The position numbers and the translations under genes were made by a program. Under the pieces are notes generated by a model, which was given only the letters and a program-made list of their open reading frames with translations, ran no database searches and was not told where the DNA came from. 64,000 nucleotides of DNA from Prauserella cavernicola (GTDB lineage: Bacteria > Actinomycetota > Actinomycetes > Mycobacteriales > Pseudonocardiaceae): the NCBI RefSeq assembly GCF_016595675.1, contig NZ_JAENJH010000002.1, positions 620,001-684,000 of the forward strand, in the 5' to 3' direction. How positions within the stretch are numbered: the stretch's first letter is position 1; every line of letters starts with the position of its first letter. Shown here piece by piece: positions 17,633 through 26,807 of this stretch.

Positions 17633-17664
17633 GGGGCAGGTATCAAGCACGGGAAGGTTCGGCG

Positions 17665-20514
17665 ATGACAGACGGCACCGAGACGACTCCGGCTCAGCGC
17701 TACACCGCGGCGCTGGCCGGGCAGATCGAGAGGCGCTGGCAGGACTACTGGACCGACCACGGCACGTACCACGCGCCCAACCCCGTCGGCCCGCTCGCCG
17801 ACGAGGGCACGCAGCTGCCGTCGGACAAGCTGTTCGTCCAGGACATGTTCCCGTACCCCTCCGGCGCGGGCCTGCACGTCGGGCACCCGCTGGGCTTCAT
17901 CGGCACCGACGTGTTCGCCCGGTTCCACCGGATGACCGGCCGCAACGTGCTGCACACGATGGGCTTCGACGCGTTCGGCCTGCCCGCCGAGCAGTACGCG
18001 GTGCAGACGGGCACGCACCCGCGCACCACCACCGAGGCCAACATGGAGCGGTACCTGAGCCAGATCCGCAGGCTCGGCTTCGGACACGACGAGCGCCGCC
18101 GCATCGCCACCACCGACATCGAGTACTACCACTGGACGCAGTGGATCTTCCTGCAGATCTTCAACTCGTACTACGACGAGAAGCAGGACAAGGCCCGCCC
18201 GATCGCCGACCTGGAGCAGGAGTACCAGGACGGCACCCGGGAGACTCCGGACGGCCGCCCGTGGGGCGAGCTGAGCCGGGCCGAGCAGCGCGAGGTCATC
18301 GACTCCCACCGGCTGGTCTACCTCTCCGACGCCCCGGTCAACTGGGCTCCCGGGCTCGGCACGGTCGTCGCCAACGAGGAGGTCACCGCCGACGGCCGTA
18401 GTGAGCGCGGCAACTTCCCGGTGTTCCGCAAGAACCTGCGGCAGTGGATGATGCGCATCACCGCCTACGCCGACCGCCTGGTCGACGACGTCGAGCTGCT
18501 GGACTGGCCCGAGCAGATCAAGGCGATGCAGCGCAACTGGATCGGCCGCTCGCGCGGCGCGAACGTGCGCTTCGCGGCCGGTGACGCGCGGATCGAGGTC
18601 TTCACGACCAGGCCCGACACGCTGTTCGGTGCCACCTACATGGTGCTGGCGCCCGAGCACCCGCTGGTCGATCAGCTGACGGCGAGCGAGTGGCCCGAGG
18701 GCACCGACGAGCGCTGGACCGGTGGCGCCGCGACGCCGTCCGACGCCGTCAAGGACTACCGGCGCGAGGCCTCCCGCAAGTCCGAACTGGACCGCCAGGA
18801 GAACAAGGAGAAGACCGGCGTCTTCACCGGCTCCTTCGCCATCAACCCGGTCAACGGCGAGCAGATCCCCGTGTTCATCGCCGACTACGTGCTGATGGGC
18901 TACGGAACCGGCGCGATCATGGCCGTGCCCGCGCAGGACCAGCGCGACTGGGACTTCGCGACGGCGTTCGGCCTGTCGATCGTGCGCACCGTGCAGCCGA
19001 GCGAGGGCTTCGACGGCGAGGCCTTCACCGGCGAGGGCCCGGCGATCAACTCGTCGAACGAGGACCTGAGCCTCAACGGCATGGACGTCGACGACGCCAA
19101 GAAGGCGATCATCGCGTGGCTGGAGGAACACGGCCACGGCGAGGGCACCGTGCAGTACAAGCTGCGCGACTGGCTGTTCGCGCGGCAGCGGTACTGGGGC
19201 GAGCCGTTCCCGATCGTCTACGGCGAGGACGGCACGCCGATCGCACTGCCGGAGGACCAGCTGCCGCTGGAGCTGCCCGACGTCGAGGACTACGCGCCGA
19301 AGACGTTCGACCCCGAGGACGCCGACTCGGAGCCGCAGCCGCCGCTGGCCAAGGCCACCGAGTGGGTCGAGGTCACGCTGGATCTGGGCGACGGGCCCAA
19401 GAAGTACCGCCGCGACACCAACGTGATGCCACAGTGGGCCGGTTCGTGCTGGTACCAGCTGCGCTACATCGACCCGACCGACTCCGAGCGGTTCGTCGAG
19501 CCGGAGAACGAGCAGTACTGGATGGGCCCCCGGCCCGCCGAGCACGGCGTCAACGACCCGGGCGGGCTGGACCTGTACGTCGGCGGTCAGGAGCACGCCG
19601 TGCTGCACCTGCTGTACGCGCGGTTCTGGCACAAGGTGCTGTACGACCTGGGCCACGTGTCGTCGCTGGAGCCGTACCGCAAGCTGTTCAACCAGGGCTA
19701 CATCCAGGCCTACGCCTATGTGGACTCCCGCGGGTTCTACGTGAACGCGGACGAGGTCGTGGAGAAGGACGGCAAGTTCTTCTTCGGTGACGAGGAGGTC
19801 CGCCAGGAGTACGGCAAGATGGGCAAGAGCCTCAAGAACGTCGTCACTCCGGACGCGATGGCCGACGAGTACGGCGCCGACACCTTCCGGTTCTACGAGA
19901 TGTCGATGGGGCCGCTGGAGCTCTCCCGTCCGTGGGCGACCAAGGACGTGGTGGGCGCGCAGCGTTTCCTGCAGCGGCTGTGGCGGCTGGTGATCGACGA
20001 GGCGACCGGTGAGCTGCGGGTCAGTGACGACGCACTGTCCGAAGAGGACCTGCGGCGACTGAACAAGACCGTCGCGGGGGTTCGGGAGGACTACGCGGAG
20101 CTGCGGTTCAACACGGCGGGCGCCAAGCTCATCGAGCTGAACAACTACGTCACGAAGGTCTACGGCGCCTCGGCCGTCACGCCTCGCTCGCTGGCCGAGC
20201 CGCTGGTGCTGATGCTGGCTCCGCTGTGCCCGCACATCGCCGAGGAGCTGTGGCACCGGCTCGGCCACCCGGACACGCTGGTGTACGGGCCGTTCCCGGT
20301 GGCGGACGAGAAGTACCTCGTCGATGACACGGTGGAGTACCCGATCCAGGTCAACGGCAAGGTGCGCTCGCGCATCACGGTCGCCGCCGACGCGGGCAAG
20401 GACGACGTGCAGGCCGCGGCGCTGGCCGACGAGAAGGTCGTCGCGCTGCTGGCCGGTGGTGAGCCGCGCAAGGTGATCGTGGTGCCCGGCCGCCTCGTCA
20501 ACGTGGTTCTGTGA
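17665..20514 (+). CDS. leuS: Leucyl-tRNA synthetase
   Basis: Charges tRNA-Leu with leucine; class Ia synthetase, 949 residues, full length. The HIGH-equivalent LHVGHPLGF is at ~70-78, the CP1 editing domain lies in the middle ([20 protein letters not shown]), and the KMSKS loop reads KMGKS near residue 718. An anticodon-binding domain and the C-terminal domain follow. ATG at 17665 is preceded by GGGAAGG with 7-base spacing. It sits behind a leucine leader peptide and attenuator. Its last 17 bases overlap the 3' end of the convergent TetR gene. Equivalent to Rv0041. Confidence 0.97.
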   Translation: MTDGTETTPAQRYTAALAGQIERRWQDYWTDHGTYHAPNPVGPLADEGTQLPSDKLFVQDMFPYPSGAGLHVGHPLGFIGTDVFARFHRMTGRNVLHTMGFDAFGLPAEQYAVQTGTHPRTTTEANMERYLSQIRRLGFGHDERRRIATTDIEYYHWTQWIFLQIFNSYYDEKQDKARPIADLEQEYQDGTRETPDGRPWGELSRAEQREVIDSHRLVYLSDAPVNWAPGLGTVVANEEVTADGRSERGNFPVFRKNLRQWMMRITAYADRLVDDVELLDWPEQIKAMQRNWIGRSRGANVRFAAGDARIEVFTTRPDTLFGATYMVLAPEHPLVDQLTASEWPEGTDERWTGGAATPSDAVKDYRREASRKSELDRQENKEKTGVFTGSFAINPVNGEQIPVFIADYVLMGYGTGAIMAVPAQDQRDWDFATAFGLSIVRTVQPSEGFDGEAFTGEGPAINSSNEDLSLNGMDVDDAKKAIIAWLEEHGHGEGTVQYKLRDWLFARQRYWGEPFPIVYGEDGTPIALPEDQLPLELPDVEDYAPKTFDPEDADSEPQPPLAKATEWVEVTLDLGDGPKKYRRDTNVMPQWAGSCWYQLRYIDPTDSERFVEPENEQYWMGPRPAEHGVNDPGGLDLYVGGQEHAVLHLLYARFWHKVLYDLGHVSSLEPYRKLFNQGYIQAYAYVDSRGFYVNADEVVEKDGKFFFGDEEVRQEYGKMGKSLKNVVTPDAMADEYGADTFRFYEMSMGPLELSRPWATKDVVGAQRFLQRLWRLVIDEATGELRVSDDALSEEDLRRLNKTVAGVREDYAELRFNTAGAKLIELNNYVTKVYGASAVTPRSLAEPLVLMLAPLCPHIAEELWHRLGHPDTLVYGPFPVADEKYLVDDTVEYPIQVNGKVRSRITVAADAGKDDVQAAALADEKVVALLAGGEPRKVIVVPGRLVNVVL

Positions 20515-21259
20515 CCGACCCGGTGTCCAGGCCGATCTCGCGGGCCAGGTCCGCGAGCAGGGCGTCGAACAGGGCGTCCGGTTTGGACACCGGGATCGGG
20601 TAGTTTCCGAACACCTCGAGCGTGACGTGCCCGTAGAGCCGGGCCCAGAACTGCATCATCAAATACGTCGTGCCGAGCGTCAGCCGCTCGGTGGGCACGG
20701 TGACGCCGGAGCCCGCCATCACCAGCAGCAGCGAGTCGCGGTAGGCGGCGAGGTCGTCGCGCAGTTCGGCGGGTACGGCCTCGTCGGTCGGCAGCGCGAT
20801 GTCGTTGGCGACCAGCACCTGGCCCGCGGCGAGCAGGAAGACCCTGCCGAAGGGCTCGGCCACCTGACGCAGCGTCGCCACGCTGCTCGGCCCCGAGCCG
20901 ACGCCGCCGGTGGGCGAGGCGAAGACGAGCGTGAACTCCTTGGTGTGGGTCAGCGCCCAGCGGCGGAAGCCCTTGCAGATGGCGAACAGCTGCTCGGTCC
21001 CGCCGCCGTGCAGGTCCGCGATCTCGGTGGCGAGCTCGTCGCCGAGGTCCGAGATGACGTCGATGCGCAGGTGTTCGATCAGGTCGTCGCGCGAGCCGTA
21101 GTAGCGGTACAGCGCGGGTGCGGTGATGCCGAGTTCCCTGGCGATCGCCCGCAGGGTCACCGCCTCGGGGCCGTTGTCCACGAGCAGGGCCCGCGCCGTC
21201 TGCCGGATCTCCCGGTCGGTCGCCGCGCGTTCGCGGCCCCGGCGTACAGGCCTGTTCAT
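20498..21259 (-). CDS. TetR/AcrR family transcriptional regulator
   Basis: Ligand-responsive repressor of 253 residues. The N-terminal helix-turn-helix covers ~14-60 ([20 protein letters not shown], then [20 protein letters not shown]). The C-terminal domain is of the WHG type, with [10 protein letters not shown] and [20 protein letters not shown]. The target is unknown; a 16-bp perfect palindrome lies 54 bases upstream of its start. It is convergent with leuS (17-base overlap) and divergent from the ribokinase gene. Confidence 0.88.
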   Translation of the reverse strand: MNRPVRRGRERAATDREIRQTARALLVDNGPEAVTLRAIARELGITAPALYRYYGSRDDLIEHLRIDVISDLGDELATEIADLHGGGTEQLFAICKGFRRWALTHTKEFTLVFASPTGGVGSGPSSVATLRQVAEPFGRVFLLAAGQVLVANDIALPTDEAVPAELRDDLAAYRDSLLLVMAGSGVTVPTERLTLGTTYLMMQFWARLYGHVTLEVFGNYPIPVSKPDALFDALLADLAREIGLDTGSVTEPR

Positions 21260-21672
21260 GGCGCACCCCGCTGAGCTGTGTTGTCGTCCGCCCTGGACTA
21301 TGCGCAGTTTAGGACCTGCGCGCGCAGGTGTGCGGGAGCTGGTGGTGGCCGTGCGGGCCTGGGATTCAGGGCGCCGCCGGCACCGATCACTCGGGGGGCT
21401 ACGTGACCGGTGCCGGCGACCCGATGCCCGACTTGGGTCCTGGGGACCGGGGGCCGGACAACACCCCGCGCGAACGCGGTGGTGTCTGTGAAGAGTTCGC
21501 GTGGTCTCCGCAATGACGCTTCGACCCCGAACTCACCTGAACGAGTGAGTAGCGGTGCGAACACTCGCCTGATTGTCGCATCAGGGCCCGGGAAAGTTAC
21601 AAAGAAATTCACGTATGTACAAGCCCCCAGGTCGTGGGTCGATCCGGGGCGGTCTCGTGGCACGCTGGTTCG
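21260..21672 (+). other. Intergenic region between TetR and ribokinase genes
   Basis: 413 bases without a convincing gene. It contains the palindrome at 21314-21329 and, from ~21590, a less GC-rich stretch (GTTACAAAGAAATTCACG) that could hold a promoter for rbsK-ptsI. Short open frames here have no recognisable product or ribosome binding site. Confidence 0.6.
21314..21329. promoter_or_regulatory. 16-bp perfect palindrome, candidate TetR operator
   Basis: ACCTGCGCGCGCAGGT is fully self-complementary and lies in the control region of the TetR gene, 54 bases before its start. TetR regulators commonly bind palindromes of this size next to their own gene. No experimental or second-site support is visible. 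Confidence 0.4.
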
Positions 21673-22542
21673 GTGACCGCACAGGTGCTCGTCGTCGGAT
21701 CGGCCAACGCCGACCTTGTCGTTGCCGCGGAACGTCGGCCGGGGGGCGGGGAGACCGTCCTCGGTGGCGACACCGAGACGCTGCCGGGCGGCAAGGGGGC
21801 CAACACGGCCGTCGCCGCGGCCAGGCTCGGCGCCGACGTGGCGCTGCTCGGCGCCATCGGCGACGACGGCAACGGCAGGCTGCTACTCGACTCGCTGCGC
21901 GGCTCCGGGGTGCGGACCCACCTGGTGCGCACCGTCGATCGCCCCACCGGCGTCGCCTACATCACCGTGACCCCCGACGGCGAGAACTCGATCCTCGTCT
22001 CCCCCGGCGCCAACCACGCGCTCGAGCCCGCCGACGTCGACGGCGCGCTCGACGGAGCACGGGTGCTGGTCACGTCGTTGGAGATCCCGCTGACCACTGT
22101 CGAGCACGCGATCGCCGCGGCCGCCGACGCCGGGGTGCTCACGGTCCTGAACCTCTCGCCAGCGGCGAAGCTCGCCGATCGCACGCTCGCGGCGCTGGAC
22201 GTGCTGGTGGTCAACGAGCACGAGGCGGCGTGGCTGCTGGGCGACCGGTCCGCCGATCCGGCCGGGCTGCTCACGCTCGGGCCGTCCTCGGCCGTGGTCA
22301 CCAGGGGCGCGGGCGGAGCCGTGGTGGTCACCGCCGACGGGACGACCGAGGTGCCCTCGCCCGAGGTCGAGGCCGTCGACACGACCGGCGCGGGCGACGC
22401 GTTCGCCGGCGCGCTCGCCACCGCGCTGGCCGACGGGTCCACGCTGGCCGACGCCGTTCGAAGTGCGGTGCGGGTGGCGGCGGTGTCGGTCACTCGGCGC
22501 GGTGCGCAGCCCTCGTATCCGGCCGCATCCGAACTACAGTGA
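21673..22542 (+). CDS. rbsK: Ribokinase (PfkB family sugar kinase)
   Basis: Phosphorylates ribose, or a related sugar or nucleoside, with ATP. 289 residues with both PfkB signatures: LPGGKGANTAVAAA (~38-50) and VDTTGAGDAF (~235-244), the latter carrying the catalytic Asp. The GTG at 21673 gives the canonical N-terminus VLVVGSANADLVV; no strong Shine-Dalgarno is seen. It lies 48 bases upstream of ptsI on the same strand, and no transporter gene is adjacent. Confidence 0.88.
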   Translation: MTAQVLVVGSANADLVVAAERRPGGGETVLGGDTETLPGGKGANTAVAAARLGADVALLGAIGDDGNGRLLLDSLRGSGVRTHLVRTVDRPTGVAYITVTPDGENSILVSPGANHALEPADVDGALDGARVLVTSLEIPLTTVEHAIAAAADAGVLTVLNLSPAAKLADRTLAALDVLVVNEHEAAWLLGDRSADPAGLLTLGPSSAVVTRGAGGAVVVTADGTTEVPSPEVEAVDTTGAGDAFAGALATALADGSTLADAVRSAVRVAAVSVTRRGAQPSYPAASELQ

Positions 22543-22568
22543 GGCCGCAAGGGGTTCATTGGAGGAAC

Positions 22569-22598
22569 ATGTACCACTATGGTCTAGACCATGTCTGA
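22569..22598 (+). CDS. Nine-codon mini-ORF overlapping the ptsI start
   Basis: ATG at 22569, 4 bases after GGAGG (22560-22564), opens a frame encoding MYHYGLDHV that ends at TGA 22596-22598, inside the first codons of ptsI (ATG 22591). It takes the only good Shine-Dalgarno here, while ptsI itself has none. ptsI may thus be translated by coupling or re-initiation, or from a transcript starting at the operator. Expression is unproven. Confidence 0.35.
   Translation: MYHYGLDHV
22578..22593. promoter_or_regulatory. DasR-type operator (dre) over the ptsI start codon
   Basis: TATGGTCTAGACCATG is a 16-bp palindrome. Its central 12 bases TGGTCTAGACCA equal the core of the GntR-family DasR responsive element known from Streptomyces (ACTGGTCTAGACCACT), where DasR controls PTS and N-acetylglucosamine genes including ptsI. 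Here it covers the ptsI ATG (22591-22593), a road-block-type repression site. A DasR gene is not in the window. Confidence 0.75.
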
Positions 22599-24225
22599 CG
22601 CACAGCTCTCCGGGGTGGGAGTGAGCCCTGGTCGCGCGAGCGGCCCCGTCGTCAAGGTCACCGAGTCGATCACGGAGCCCGCCAGCAGCCCCGGACCCGA
22701 CGACCCGTACGCCGAGGCCGAGCGCGTGGCGCCCGCGGCGCAGGCCGTCGCGGCCAGGCTCGAGGCGATGGCAGCGGCCGCGACCGGCGACGCCGCGGCG
22801 ATCCTCACCACCACCGCCGCGATGGCGGCCGACCCGGCGCTGGTCAGCCAGGCGGAGCAGCTCGTCACCGCGCAGCGGATCCCCGCGGCACGCGCCGTGT
22901 ACGAGGCGGCCAACAACTTCGCGCAGGCACTCGCCAGCGCGGGCGGCCGCATGGCCGAGCGGGTGCGCGACATCCAGGACGTGCGCGACCGCATCATCGC
23001 CGAGATCCTCGGCATCGCCCCTCCCGGCGTTCCCGAGCCCGCGACGCCGAGCGTGCTCGTCGCCCGCGACCTCGCCCCCGCCGACACCGCGGGCCTCGAC
23101 CCGGCCAAGGTCCTCGCCCTCGTCACCGAGGAGGGCGGGCCCACCAGCCACACCGCGATCCTCGCCCGCTCGCTCGGCATTCCCGCCGTGGTCGCCGTGC
23201 GCGGCGTGCTCGCCTTCGACGCCGGTGCGGTCTCGGTGGACGGCGGCACCGGCGAGATCACCGCCGTGGACCCGGACGCTCCGGCGGTCGCGGCCACCAC
23301 GGCGGGTGCCGCCGAGTGGAACGGCACCGGCGAGACCTCCGACGGCCACACCGTGAAGGTGCTGGCCAACGTCGGCGCTCCCGCCGACGCACGCTCGGCC
23401 GCCGAGGCCGGAGCCGAGGGCGTCGGCCTGTTCCGCACCGAGTTCAGCTACCTGGACGCCGACGACGAGCCGTCGGTCGACCAGCAGCGCGCCGCCTACA
23501 CGGCTGTGCTGGAGCCCTTCCGCGGCAAGCCGGTGATCGTGCGGACGCTGGACGCGGGCGCCGACAAGCCACTGGCGTTCCTCGATCCCGAGGTGGAGCC
23601 CAACCCGGCGCTCGGCGTGCGTGGCGTGCGCGTGGCCTTCGACCGCACCGGGGTGCTCGACCGGCAGCTCGAGGCCATCGCGGGCGCGGCGGCCGACTCC
23701 GGGGCCGAGGTGTCGGTGATGGCGCCGATGGTGGCCGTCGCCGAGGAGGCGGCCTGGTTCGCCGAGCGCGTGCGCGCGGCGGGCATCGCCAGGGCTGGCG
23801 TGATGATCGAGGTGCCCGCGGCGGCGTTGACCGCCAGGGAGGTGCTCGACGCGGTGGACTTCGTGTCCGTCGGCACCAACGACCTCGCGCAGTACACGTT
23901 CGCCGCGGACCGGCAGCTCGGCGCCGTCGCCAAGCTCAACGACCCCTGGCAGCCCGGCCTGCTGCGGCTCATCGCGCTGGTCGGCGAGGCCGCGAAGGCC
24001 ACGGGCAAACCGGCGGGCGTGTGCGGTGAGGCCGCGGCCGACCCGCTGCTCGCGAGGGTGCTCGCCGGACTCGGCGTCACGAGCCTGTCGATGAACGCGG
24101 GCTCGGTGCGCTCCGTCGGAGCGAGCCTCGCCGCGGTGACGCTCGCCGACTGCGAGCGGGCCGCGCGGGCGGCGCTGGACGCACCGACCGCGCAGGCCGC
24201 CAGATCGGGAGCCAAGGAGGCCTGA
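22591..24225 (+). CDS. ptsI: PTS enzyme I (phosphoenolpyruvate-protein phosphotransferase)
   Basis: General first enzyme of the sugar phosphotransferase system; takes phosphate from PEP and passes it to HPr. 544 residues. The phosphorylated His187 lies in GGPTSHTAILARS, and the PEP-binding C-terminal domain shows RTEFSYL, EVPAAALTARE, VGTNDLAQYTFAADR and the catalytic Cys in GVCGEAAADP. The start is fixed: a TAG stop lies at 22585-22587 in frame, so ATG 22591 is the first start possible. It lacks a Shine-Dalgarno and is overlapped by a DasR-type operator. Confidence 0.93.
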   Translation: MSDAQLSGVGVSPGRASGPVVKVTESITEPASSPGPDDPYAEAERVAPAAQAVAARLEAMAAAATGDAAAILTTTAAMAADPALVSQAEQLVTAQRIPAARAVYEAANNFAQALASAGGRMAERVRDIQDVRDRIIAEILGIAPPGVPEPATPSVLVARDLAPADTAGLDPAKVLALVTEEGGPTSHTAILARSLGIPAVVAVRGVLAFDAGAVSVDGGTGEITAVDPDAPAVAATTAGAAEWNGTGETSDGHTVKVLANVGAPADARSAAEAGAEGVGLFRTEFSYLDADDEPSVDQQRAAYTAVLEPFRGKPVIVRTLDAGADKPLAFLDPEVEPNPALGVRGVRVAFDRTGVLDRQLEAIAGAAADSGAEVSVMAPMVAVAEEAAWFAERVRAAGIARAGVMIEVPAAALTAREVLDAVDFVSVGTNDLAQYTFAADRQLGAVAKLNDPWQPGLLRLIALVGEAAKATGKPAGVCGEAAADPLLARVLAGLGVTSLSMNAGSVRSVGASLAAVTLADCERAARAALDAPTAQAARSGAKEA

Positions 24226-24232
24226 GCCGGGG

Positions 24233-24913
24233 TCAGCCGAAGAGGCCCTTGCGCGGGTGGCGCGTGACGAGCGAGCCGCCGTGCACGCGGCCGGTGAACA
24301 CGAACCGCGGTATCCCGGACTTGCCGGTGGAGTTGGTCTTGTCGTCGATCGACGACCACTTCACGTCGGTGACGCCGTTGAGGTCCACCGCCGCGTTCGG
24401 CGGGATGACCGCGGTGACCGAGCCCCACTTGATGTCGAGTTCGATGTGCACCACCTGGCTCGTGACGTCGGCCTCGGTGAAGTCGAGCTTGGTCTCGCCG
24501 TACTTGTTGCGCACCAGCAGCTCGCCCGGCACGCGCCAGTTGCCGCGTCGCACCAGCGTCGAGCCGTGTGCCTTGACCTCGAGCCGCTCGCCGTTGCTCA
24601 CGGGAGCGGCGAAGCCCGGTACGGCCGAGGCCGCCGTCGGCGCTGGAGCCGTCGCGTCGCTGTGCACGAGCCCAGGCAGGTCCACGAGCACGGCGTTCAG
24701 CTCGCCGCGGGTGCGCGACGCGAGTGCGATGTCGGTGCGCTCGGTGAACTCGTCGAGGTCGAGCATGCCGCGCCCGATCGCGCGCTGGAGCAGCTCGACG
24801 ACGTGCTCGCGCTCGGCGTCGGACACTCTCATGTTCCGCTGCCGCGCCAGTTCGTCCGGAACCTGCTCGGCGGCAGGCGTTTCTGTCGTCTGGTCCTCTG
24901 CACCCTCAGCCAC
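24233..24913 (-). CDS. DUF1707 domain protein
   Basis: 226-residue protein with an N-terminal DUF1707 (SHOCT-like) domain at ~27-80 (MRVSDAEREHVVELLQRAIG, then ELNAVLVDLPG). Its C-terminal beta-rich half resembles LiaF/cell-wall-active-antibiotic-response proteins (GSTLVRRGNWRVP, AVIPPNAAVDLNGVTDVK). No membrane segment. Such proteins are widespread in actinomycetes and of unknown function; an envelope-stress link is only inferred. GTG start; the end lies 7 bases from convergent ptsI. Confidence 0.75.
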   Translation of the reverse strand: MAEGAEDQTTETPAAEQVPDELARQRNMRVSDAEREHVVELLQRAIGRGMLDLDEFTERTDIALASRTRGELNAVLVDLPGLVHSDATAPAPTAASAVPGFAAPVSNGERLEVKAHGSTLVRRGNWRVPGELLVRNKYGETKLDFTEADVTSQVVHIELDIKWGSVTAVIPPNAAVDLNGVTDVKWSSIDDKTNSTGKSGIPRFVFTGRVHGGSLVTRHPRKGLFG

Positions 24914-25011
24914 GTGATCGATGCTATCGCCGGGGTGGGCCGGGACGGCTCCGGGAAATCCCCGGAGAACACCCTGAAGCGCCGGTCGGCGTCGGTCCGG
25001 GTCAGGCAGTG

Positions 25012-25665
25012 TCAGTCTTCGTCGCGGTCGAGCCCGTGCTCGATGGCGTAGCGCGCGAGCTCGACGCGGTTGTGCAGCTGCAGTTTGCGCAGGGTGGACT
25101 GCACGTGGTTCTCGACCGTGCGGTGCGAGATCACCAGCCGGTCGGCGATCTGCTTCGCCGTGAGTCCCTTGGCCACCAGCCGCAGCACGTCGGTCTCGCG
25201 TTCGGTGAGCCGCGGCGGCGGGTCTCCGTCCGCGGGAGCGTCGGCCATGCGCCGGTACTCGCCGAGCACCATGCCCGCCAGTCCCGCCGTGAAGACCGGG
25301 TCGCCGCCCGCGGTGCGGTGCACCGCGTCCACGAGCTCGGCGACCGATGCCGACTTCACGAGGTAGCCCGAGGCGCCGGCCTTGACGGCCTCCAGCACGT
25401 CACTGTGGTCGCCGCTCGCCGAGAGCACGAGCACCCGCGTGCCGGGCAGTTCTCCCGTGATCGAGCGGGCGGCGACCACCCCCGAGGTCTCGCCGAGGTT
25501 CAGGTCCATCAGCACCACGTCGGGCCGCACGGTGCGGGCGATGCGCAGCGCGGCCTCGCCGTCGGCGGCCGTGGCGCGCACGTCGAAGCCGTGTTCGGCC
25601 AGGTCGCGGGCGACGCCGTCCCGCCAGATCGGATGGTCGTCGACGATCATCACCGAGACGGTCAT
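25012..25665 (-). CDS. NarL/LuxR-family response regulator
   Basis: Two-component regulator, 217 residues. Receiver domain with the acidic pair in VDDHP and phosphoacceptor Asp in VVLMDLNLGE (~53). The C-terminal GerE/LuxR helix-turn-helix runs from LTERETDVLRLVAKG to LVISHRTVENHVQSTLRKLQ. ATG 25665 is preceded by GAGGAGG and overlaps the kinase stop as ATGA, so kinase and regulator are coupled. Resembles the MacR-type regulators of actinomycetes; targets unknown. Confidence 0.9.
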   Translation of the reverse strand: MTVSVMIVDDHPIWRDGVARDLAEHGFDVRATAADGEAALRIARTVRPDVVLMDLNLGETSGVVAARSITGELPGTRVLVLSASGDHSDVLEAVKAGASGYLVKSASVAELVDAVHRTAGGDPVFTAGLAGMVLGEYRRMADAPADGDPPPRLTERETDVLRLVAKGLTAKQIADRLVISHRTVENHVQSTLRKLQLHNRVELARYAIEHGLDRDED

Positions 25666-26807
25666 CTGCCCCTCCTCCGCTGTTTCGGCCTCGGCACGCG
25701 CAGCTCCCACTCGGTTCCCGCACCCGGCGCGGTCTCCAGCGTGCTCGTGCCTCCGAGCTCGTTCACCCTGCCTCTGACGGATGTGGCGACGCCGAGGTGC
25801 CCTTCCTTCTCGGCTTCTTCGAGCCTGCCCTGCGCGATGCCGGGTCCGTCGTCCCTGATCGTCAGCACGATCTCGTCGCCGAGGTCCTCCAGCAGCACCC
25901 AGGCCTTCGCCGTCGGTCCCGCGTGCCGGTCCACGTTGGACAGTGTCTCCTTCGTCGCCGCCACCAGTTCGTCGACCGTGCCCGCTGGCAACCGCACCTC
26001 GCCCGCGGGGCCGGAGACCTGGACCCGCGGCGTGGCCAGCAGTTGCAGCGCCGCACGCAGGTCGGCGTCGCCGCCCGCGGGCCTGGACGGCTCGGTGGTG
26101 ACCAGCGCGCGCAGCGCGATCTCCTGCTCACCGGCCAGCCTGGCCAGCTCCGCCGCCTCACCACCGAGCTCGGTGCCCCTGCGCCGGACCCTGGCGAGCA
26201 CCTGCAGCACGCTGTCGTGGATCGAGCGCGCCAGCCGTTCCCGTTCCGCCGTGGCCGCCTCGGTGCGCATCGCCTGCGCGAGCGCGGCCTGCGAGCGCCG
26301 GGCCGTGGTGGCGGCGAGCCCGATCAGCAGCCCGCTCGCGGTCAACAGCACCCCGTCGCGCGCGACGTCGAGGTCGAACGTGTACCGGGACAGCCCGGTG
26401 CACACGGCCATGACCAGACCCGCGAGCACTCCGCCGCCGACCCCGAACCTGGCTCCGGCCGTCAGTGCGGGCACCGACGCCCACACGGTGGTGACCAGCG
26501 GGCCGGTCTCGGCGAACTGGGAGTCGGACAGCACCAGCCGCGAGCTGAGCATCACCACGCACGTCAGCAGGACGTCGACCACGACGAGCCAGCGAAAGCG
26601 CGTCGACTCGCGGGCGAAGGCCGCCGTGGTGACGACCGACCACACCAGCATCACCGAGAACCCGGTCCACGCGAGGCCCGGCCGGTCGTAGCCCTCGTGG
26701 TTCACGAGCACCGCGGCGAGCGCGAACACCAGCGTCACCCAGCGCAGCACGATGGTGCCCCACCACAGCGGGGTGGCGGGGTCGCGCAGCGTCGGGGATG
26801 CGGTCAC
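25662..26807 (-). CDS. Membrane sensor histidine kinase (MacS-like)
   Basis: 381 residues; partner of the overlapping response regulator. About five or six membrane segments span the first ~165 residues. The DHp motif ERERLARSIHDSVLQVLARV carries the phosphorylated His, and the HATPase domain has ETLSNVDRHAG (N box) and IRDDGPGIA (G box). The GTG at 26807 overlaps the stop of the AI-2E transporter gene (GTGA), so three genes form one coupled unit. The signal is unknown. Confidence 0.88.
   Translation of the reverse strand: MTASPTLRDPATPLWWGTIVLRWVTLVFALAAVLVNHEGYDRPGLAWTGFSVMLVWSVVTTAAFARESTRFRWLVVVDVLLTCVVMLSSRLVLSDSQFAETGPLVTTVWASVPALTAGARFGVGGGVLAGLVMAVCTGLSRYTFDLDVARDGVLLTASGLLIGLAATTARRSQAALAQAMRTEAATAERERLARSIHDSVLQVLARVRRRGTELGGEAAELARLAGEQEIALRALVTTEPSRPAGGDADLRAALQLLATPRVQVSGPAGEVRLPAGTVDELVAATKETLSNVDRHAGPTAKAWVLLEDLGDEIVLTIRDDGPGIAQGRLEEAEKEGHLGVATSVRGRVNELGGTSTLETAPGAGTEWELRVPRPKQRRRGR

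Noticed and set aside
17485-17664. T-box riboswitch in front of leuS
   Set aside because: No T-box consensus or specifier-loop architecture; the leader-peptide plus terminator explanation fits better.
21260-21672. Short open frames between the TetR and ribokinase genes
   Set aside because: No ribosome binding site, domain or plausible amino-acid composition.
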